Positions 57,745 through 64,000 of a DNA stretch of 64,000 nucleotides are shown one piece after another (the first letter of the stretch is position 1; the number at the start of each line of letters is the position of its first letter). This DNA is from Monodelphis domestica. Lineage: Eukaryota; Chordata; Mammalia; Didelphimorphia; Didelphidae. Location of the stretch: NCBI RefSeq assembly GCF_027887165.1, contig NC_077227.1:71355252-71419251 (forward strand), written 5' to 3'. Both the position numbers and the translations under genes were made by a program. Under the pieces are notes generated by a model, which saw only the letters and a list, made by a program, of their open reading frames with translations, was not told the origin of the DNA and made no database searches.

Positions 57745-58475
57745 TTCCAGTATTAATTGTATTTTATTGATTAATTAAGAAAAGTTTTCCATGGTTCATG
57801 TTCTTTCCTTCCCCTTCTCTCACCCCCCTCCCATAGCTAGTATGCAATTCCACTGAGTTTTACATGTGATCAAGACCTATTTCTATATTATTGATATTTG
57901 CACTGGGGTGATCCTTTAGAGTCTATACCCAATCATATCTCCATTCGTTCATGTGATCAAGCAGTTGTTTTTCTTCTGTGTTTCTACTCCCACAGTTCTT
58001 TCTCTGGATGTAGATAGTGAGTGCTCTTTATCATAAGTCCCTCAGAATTGTCCTGGATCATTGCATTGCTGCTAGTAGAGAAGTACATTACCTTCGATTG
58101 TACCACAGTGTCTCTGTGTACAAAGTTCTCTTGGTTCTGCTCCTCTCACTCTGCATCACTTCCTGGAGGTTGTTCAAGTTCACATGGAATTCCTCCAGGT
58201 CTTTATTCCTTTCAGCACAATAGTATTCCATTACCAACATATACCACAATTTGTTCAGCCATTCCCCAATTGAAAGGCATTCCCTCATTTTCCAATTTTT
58301 CACCACCACAAAGAGTGTGGCTATAAATATTTTTGTGCAGGTCTTTTTCTTATTATCTCTTTGGGGTACAAACCCATCAGTGGTATGGTTGGATCAAAGG
58401 ACAGGCAGTCTTTTAAAGCCCTTTGGGCATAGTTCCATATTGCCATCCAGAATGGTTGGATCAATTCTGTGAAAT
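57745..58475 (-). mobile_element. LINE-1 3' fragment (ORF2 end and 3'UTR)
   Basis: A minus-strand frame (58309-58088) still reads like the ORF2 C-terminus (MEYYCAE, NLQEVMQSE). It is a separate copy from the one just below, because both cover overlapping parts of the element. Confidence 0.9.
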
Positions 58476-58809
58476 TTCTTGAAATAAAATACTTATGTTC
58501 TTTTAGTGTTTAAAGATTTTTAAGAAGCTCTATGTTTTTTTTCATTTTTTTCCTTTGACTCTATCCTCCAGATTTGTCATCCTTGTATCTACTTCAAAAT
58601 CTTTTTTAGTTGAATATTTCTTTCTCTATCTATTATTCACCCTGATTTATAAATGTTCTTTAATAAAATGAATGTGTTTTTCATTAAATCTATTGGTCTG
58701 TTCATACTTTCCTTGGATTCTTGAAAAAATTTTAATTTTCTCAATCATTCTTCTAAGGTTCATTAATTATGTTTTTAGTTTTATCTCATGATATTTAAAA
58801 AATATATCT

Positions 58810-58966
58810 TCTGGGAAGTCCTGAGTTCACATATTACCTCAGATACTTTCTGGCTGTGTGACCTTGGACAAGTCACTTAACCCCAGATGTCTAGCCCTAA
58901 GCACTCTTCTGCCTTGGACCTGATACTTGGCATTGATTCTAAGACAGAAGGTAAAATTTTTTTAAA
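58810..58966 (+). repeat. Family A SINE
   Basis: CAAGTCACTTAACCCCAGAT, CTTCTGCCTTGGACC and GATTCTAAGACAGAAGGTAA. Confidence 0.9.
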
Positions 58967-59519
58967 GACGGTATTAACAAAATTGCTCTATTTGTGTCTA
59001 CTTCTGAATATCCTTTTATTTCTTTTCTATCCCTTAAAATTTTTATTGATACTCTTTTCTTTCCTTCCCTGTATCTCTTTTACTGTTCATTAACTTCCCC
59101 TTGTTCTCCTTCAAAGAGAAGCCCTCCCTTGTAATAGATATAGTTAAGGAAAACAAATAAATCTATTGGATGCGTCAGACAAAGCACTCATATATCTTCC
59201 TTTAATTCTTTTAGTACATTTATCATCCAGTTTGTTGTTTCTTGAGGAAATTCTAGTTAAAATGTTGTTTCTGATTCTCTTGGGGGTATTTTCCCAGTAT
59301 TTACTCCTTGACTTAAAGTATTTGAGTTTTTCTTTGACTTTCTTAATTTTTGTGTGTGTATTTACCATTTTTTCCTCAGTATTCTTAATGGTTTTAATTT
59401 CTTTGAGGGTTTCTATTGGCATCTTCAAGGGGGTTAATAAAGAAGTGGGCTCCCTAGCTATCTTTCTTTCACAATTTTCTCAGAACTTGAATATTATTCT
59501 ATTATATTTGTCCCATCAT
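58967..59519. other. AT-rich, possible further L1 debris
   Basis: A minus-strand frame at 59428-59144 is Lys/Glu-rich and coil-like, but I cannot tie it to a family. Confidence 0.3.
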
Positions 59520-60985
59520 TAGCAGAATCACCAAATGTGAGTTCTGGAGAGGGCCTCAGAGGCCATGTATTCTTGTACGCACATGAAGGAAATCTCCACC
59601 ACAACATACCAGACAAATTGTCATCCAGCCTCTGCTTTAAGATCTCAAAGAAGCAGGAGCCCACCATCCCTAGAGATTGCCCATTCTATTATTGGATAAC
59701 TTTAATTGCTAGAAAAAAAATTTTTGACATTAAACCCAAGTTGGCCTTTTTGTAACTAACTTCCTCTCATTGATTTTGGTTTTACCCTTTAGAGACAAAT
59801 AAAATAAATGTGATCATTCCTTCATGTGACAGTCCTTCAAAAACTTGAAGACAGTTTCATGCCTCTTTCCCCATCCCCTTAGTTTTTTCTTTCTTCTCTT
59901 CTCCAGGGTAAATATATCCAATTCTTTCAAATGATTCTCTTATGGTGTGGATCCAAGGCTCTTCCTTTTCCTCCTCCTTAGATGTTCTCTAGTTTGCCAA
60001 CATGCTTTTTAAACTGTGGTTCTGAACACTAAACTGAAGACAATACTCCAGACAAGTTTTCAAGAGAGAAGAGTCCAGTGTTACTATTACCTTCCTGTTT
60101 GGCGAACTATGTGTCTCTGAGTGTAGTTCATGACCTCATTAACTTCTTCATTAGCTGGATATCATATTCCATTGCTGACATATATTGAGTTTTCACTCCA
60201 TTAAAACTTCCATATATTTTTCACACCAACTGTACCTCTCTCATCTTGTCCTTGTGAATTAATTCTTTGTACTCAAGTGCCAGCTATTTTTTACAGCTTT
60301 GTGTCACCTGAAAATTCAATGAGCACGCCACCTATGCCCTTATCCAAGTCACTGATAAAAATGGTAAAGCAACAGGCTATGCCTTGGCTAATCCCATGGA
60401 GTTCATCTGCCATGTTGACAGTGAACTATTAAAAACTTCTCTTTGAGTTCAACCTTGCAACCAGTTCTAAATCCGACGCATTGTATCAGCTTCTAGTGAA
60501 CAATTCTTCATCTTCTGCATGAGAATAGGATGAGATGTTCTATAAAAAACCTTGATAAAAATCTATCTAAACTATATCCATATCATTCCTCTTATCCACT
60601 GGTTTTATAATCCTCTCAGAAATGGAAAGGTTGTTAGTCTAGAATGACTTGTTCTGAATGAAGATATGCTGGGTCTTTCTGAGCATAGTATTGAATCTTT
60701 GATCTGTTCTAGAATTTTCCCAGTTCTAGATTTTAAAAAATCAGGTGTATTAAATGGTGTTTTACATATCCTGGTCTTCTTAAAAATAGAATATTTATCC
60801 TTATGATCTCTTCCATTTTTGGTGATCTTTCAAATTTTACTGATAGGGACTCCTCAACTGACATCTGTTAGTTCTTTCAGGTCCTGAGGATGTGGTTCAT
60901 TTGGCTCAGATAACTTGAATTCATTAAGAGAAAATGGGCCCTTTATCATTATCTCCTTATTTAAATCAGTTATCAACTAGTTATT
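59520..60985 (-). mobile_element. CR1/L3 LINE 3' region, longest copy in the window
   Basis: The order runs GGAGAGGGCCTCAGAGGCCA, CATCCAGCCTCTGCTTTAAG, CTTCAAAAACTTGAAGACAG, CTTCTCTTCTCCAGGGTAAA and ACAATACTCCAGACAAG. These phrases match the CR1/L3 3' region in inverted order. It extends about 1.4 kb without an intact frame. Confidence 0.85.
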
Positions 60986-61083
60986 AATTTTATTATGCCA
61001 TTTCTAGGTCAAAGAAGCAAGATAACAATTGAGCAGCTCTCTTTTTTTGTCTTATTATTGTCTTATCTATCCCAACGTCCTTT

Positions 61084-61262
61084 TTAAAAAATCCTTACCT
61101 TCAGTTTTAGAATTGATACTGAGTATTGGTTGTAAGGTGGAAGAATAATAAGGACTAGGCAATTGGGGTCAAGTGACTTGCCCAGGATCACACAGTGAGA
61201 TAGCATCCCAGGCCAGATTTGAACCCAGGACTTCCAATGTCTGTCCAGGCTTGTACCTCAAA
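61084..61262 (-). repeat. Family A SINE, minus strand
   Basis: CTTACCTTCAGTTTTAGAATT and GGTCAAGTGACTTGCCCAGG. Confidence 0.9.
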
Positions 61263-61394
61263 GTCTTAATGCCTTAGTTGGTAGTATGTCTTCTCCAAAT
61301 ATTGCTAAAACAAAAAAATATGAATTAGACAAACAAAAAGAAAACCTGACATACTGTCCTAAGTTTTCCTCCCTAGCCTTTATAACAATTACAA

Positions 61395-61725
61395 CCATTC
61401 TAAAGTGGAAAGGCTTGCATCTGGAGATGCTGGGTTTCCCTTCATTGGAGGTATTCAAACAAAGACCAAATGACCACTTGCTGGGTGTGCCATTTTATAT
61501 ATAGCTCAGATTTTTTTAATTGAAATTTTTTATTTAATTAATTAATTTAGAATCTTTTTCCATGGTTACATTTGTCATGCTCTTTCTCTCTCCTCCCCCC
61601 TCCCCCACCATAGCTGACGCACAATTCTCTGGTTTTTACATGTGCCATTGATCAAGACTATAGGTCAGATTTGATGACTGCTAAGATCTTTTTAAATTTA
61701 GAAATTCTGTGATTCTGTGATTGTC
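61395..61725 (+). mobile_element. CR1/L3 3' end split by an L1 tail
   Basis: GGAGGTATTCAAACAAAGAC and AATGACCACTTGCTGGGTGT precede the L1 tail, and CAGATTTGATGACTGCTAAG with GATTCTGTGATTCTGTGATT follow it, so one CR1 3' end was interrupted. Confidence 0.75.
61515..61662 (-). mobile_element. LINE-1 3' tail inserted in CR1
   Basis: TTATTTAATTAATTAATTTA, TTCCATGGTTACATTTGTCA and CATGTGCCATTGATCAAGAC. Confidence 0.85.
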
Positions 61726-63382
61726 AGCATTGGACCAACCTACACATCTACCACAGTTCCCCATTCCCTTTGCCCTGTCCTTACATTGTCCAGCACCTGG
61801 AATACCTCTATCTAGAGCAGCTGTCATCTCCTCCTTGATAATATTTAGAACAAAGGAAAAATCTATCATATCATCAAGAAAGGGATGAATGTGGCTTTTT
61901 TCCCCAATCAGGACAATTTCTCTTCTTTTAAAGATTGTTCAAGTCACATGTTAATTCTGCTTTTCCTCTGTCATCTTTTTTATTTTACAGTCCAGAGGGA
62001 ACAGGATGGTAGACTTATAGTAAGAATTAATTTGGTAATGAATAGCACAAACTAGGAAAAATTCAAAATCACTCTACAAAAAAGTGGAGCCACTGCTTTT
62101 GCAGTACTGATTTTCACCTCTAGGAGGAGCTGTGACTTTGTTAATAAAAACATTTATTTGGAAGGTCACTCCATTTGTGGAAAGCTCTCCTTAAGCTTTT
62201 TATTAGGAAGAGACAAATGTCGAAAATGGCAATACTGAATTTCATCCTGTGTTTACAGTAAAGAAAGACTCTTGTGCTAGACTCCAAAAATCAATAGTCA
62301 CAAAGGTTACCAAAGCATTGCTTTCCTTTTCATCTTTACAGTCCTTCCTTAAACATTATTAAAAAAAAAAGATTTTTGCAAGTACAGTAAATGAAACCTT
62401 GAGAAGAGTTAACTTAGTTTCTACTGATTATTGCTGCGGCGTAGAAAGAGGGGGTGGTGGTTGGAAATCCAATTTAGTGTGCATGTCGATATAATAGTGT
62501 CTTTTAGGCAGCTTTCTCCTCTTGTGTCTGTGTAGGATGAAAGCTCTCTGAGGAGATGTGAAGAGTAAGTAAGCCTCTATTCCTCTTGGCTGCCTGAAAG
62601 AGTTTGTTTTACCAGAGATTCTAGAAGAAAATTGTCTATGTGACTCTTCGTAGCTTCGTATCTCTGTTTTTCATGAGGATGCTAAAAACATTGTAAATAA
62701 GTGTTTGGTAGTTAAAGGATGCCACTACACAGCCAGGAGAGGGCTAGACAGCCAGGGCCAGCATTTGGATTTTAGAAACTGGACCTGCCTTTTGAAAATA
62801 TCTCAACAGACCATCATGTTGGAGAATGGGAAGACCAATACTCTTGCACAGAAGACCAAAGGAATGCTTCATCTCCTACCTTCAATTTTCTGCCTGCATC
62901 CCTTTCTCCTCCCCCATCTAATTGCACAGAGATTAAAGAACTGGAGAATTGGGTTTATTAAAGGAGTAGCCTGATCCTGAGATGTTTTGCATGTTCAGAG
63001 AGAAAGTCTGGGCTTACTATGGTCTTTATCAGGGGTCCCAGGAACTTGAGGTGAAGTTCTCTGTCAGTAACTGACTCTTTAACGTGACCAGAAAATGAAT
63101 TTCCAACAAAGCTTGGCCAACCCTGACCACGTCACAGATACAACTGGAGGGAGAGGAAATCATCAACATGATGTTAGTTTAAGAATTTAGCAAAGCTGAG
63201 CCTGAGGCACTAGATCACCACTCAACCATTTCCCTTTGGTGATCTATGAGTGGGGACCTTTGGACAACTTGACAACAAGGCTGGGGATTAATCAAACATA
63301 TTCCAGAGGATACACTCAAGATAAGCTTTGCTGGTTCTTTTTCCTTGAGGGAAGTCATAATGCCACATTTCAGTGGCGTTGG
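61726..63382. other. Intergenic, mostly unrecognised
   Basis: Contains few obvious repeats. Open frames lack domains. Possibly unique DNA, including regulatory elements, but nothing specific is supported. Confidence 0.4.
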
Positions 63383-63985
63383 TGAGACAGACAGGCAGAG
63401 ACAGAGACAGACAGAAAAAAAGAAAAACACAAAGAGACTGAGTTGGAGAGAAGCATACAGAGAGACAGAAAAACCAACAAAAAGTCAGAGAGAGACAGAA
63501 AAGTAGATACACAGAGAGATAGATAGCCAGACAGAGACAGAGAGAGATAGGAAAACAGAACCAGACAGATAGAAAAAAAAAGCAAGACAGAGATAGAATG
63601 TGAAGGAAATAGAGAAAGATAGGAAAACAGAGAGTCAGACAGAGAAAAGCAAGACAGAGATAGAATGTGACAGAAACAGAGAAGGAAAGAAACAGAAAGA
63701 AAGAGAGGCAAGAGAGGAAAAGAAAAAGACAGAGATTGTAAGGAAGAGACAGACAGACAGAAACAGAAAGACATTTACAGAGAGACAGAGATAGAGCGAT
63801 AAAAAACAGAGACAGAAAAAATAGAGAGGCAGACAGAAAGAGGAAGAAACTCTGAGATAGAGAGATAGAGGTATAGAAATAGACACTGAGAGACAGAGGA
63901 AGAGACTCAAAGACAGGAGACAGCTATAGAGGCACAGGGAGTCACAGAGAGAATCAAAGAGATGAAGATGAAGACAGAGAAGATT
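63383..63985. repeat. Degenerate purine-rich (GACAGA/GAGA) low-complexity tract
   Basis: About 600 bp built from AGACAGAGA, AGAAAGA and AGAGATAGA words, with a nearly pyrimidine-only complement. Long minus-strand frames over it read as Ser/Leu/Phe/Cys repeats and are artefacts. Confidence 0.95.
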
Positions 63986-64000
63986 TGTTAAATAGTTTGG

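Noticed and set aside
59144..59428. Coil-like Lys/Glu-rich minus-strand frame as an L1 ORF1 relic
   Set aside because: Composition alone is weak evidence in AT-rich DNA; I could not match conserved ORF1 motifs.
63215..63910. Ser/Leu/Phe/Cys-rich 'membrane' frames near the end
   Set aside because: They are translations of the complement of a purine-rich low-complexity tract.

Overview
This window is mammalian nuclear DNA, most likely from a marsupial such as a didelphid opossum. The evidence is a four-exon RBP3 (IRBP) gene with canonical introns, a ZNF488/PRDM8-type zinc-finger exon, and dense LINE/SINE content of a marsupial type: L1 tails, tRNA-derived SINEs with RTE-like 3' ends, MIR/CORE-SINE, L2 and CR1/L3 relics. 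Species assignment is inference; no search was run.

Layout: 1-6340 is repeat-rich sequence ending in a splice acceptor. 6341-7515 (+) is the terminal coding exon of ZNF488. 7516-28557 is intergenic and holds SINEs, L2 pieces, a 98-bp tandem duplication, a (CATC/CTAT/CTGT) microsatellite, a roughly 29-30-bp minisatellite carrying a telomere-like CCCTAACCCT core (15521-16186), and a 5'-truncated L1 with a long open ORF2 remnant (20085-21640). 28558-45234 (-) is RBP3: exon 4, exon 3, exon 2 and the giant exon 1, with SINEs, CR1/L3 and L2 pieces in its introns. About 45240-46080 holds the presumed RBP3 promoter and a repeat-poor upstream block. 46100-64000 is again intergenic: L1, L2, CR1, SINEs, (AG)n and (CTAT)n microsatellites, a 330-bp dispersed direct duplication and a purine-rich tract at the end.

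ZNF488 and RBP3 lie tail to tail, which agrees with the neighbouring order I know from human chromosome 10q11. They do not form an operon or known pathway: RBP3 carries retinoids between photoreceptors and pigment epithelium, and ZNF488 is a PRDM8-related nuclear repressor. I see no CRISPR array, prokaryotic system or clearly new gene system. The observations most worth checking are the PRDM8-like first finger behind a splice acceptor in ZNF488, the G-run minisatellite, and the repeat-poor block upstream of RBP3.
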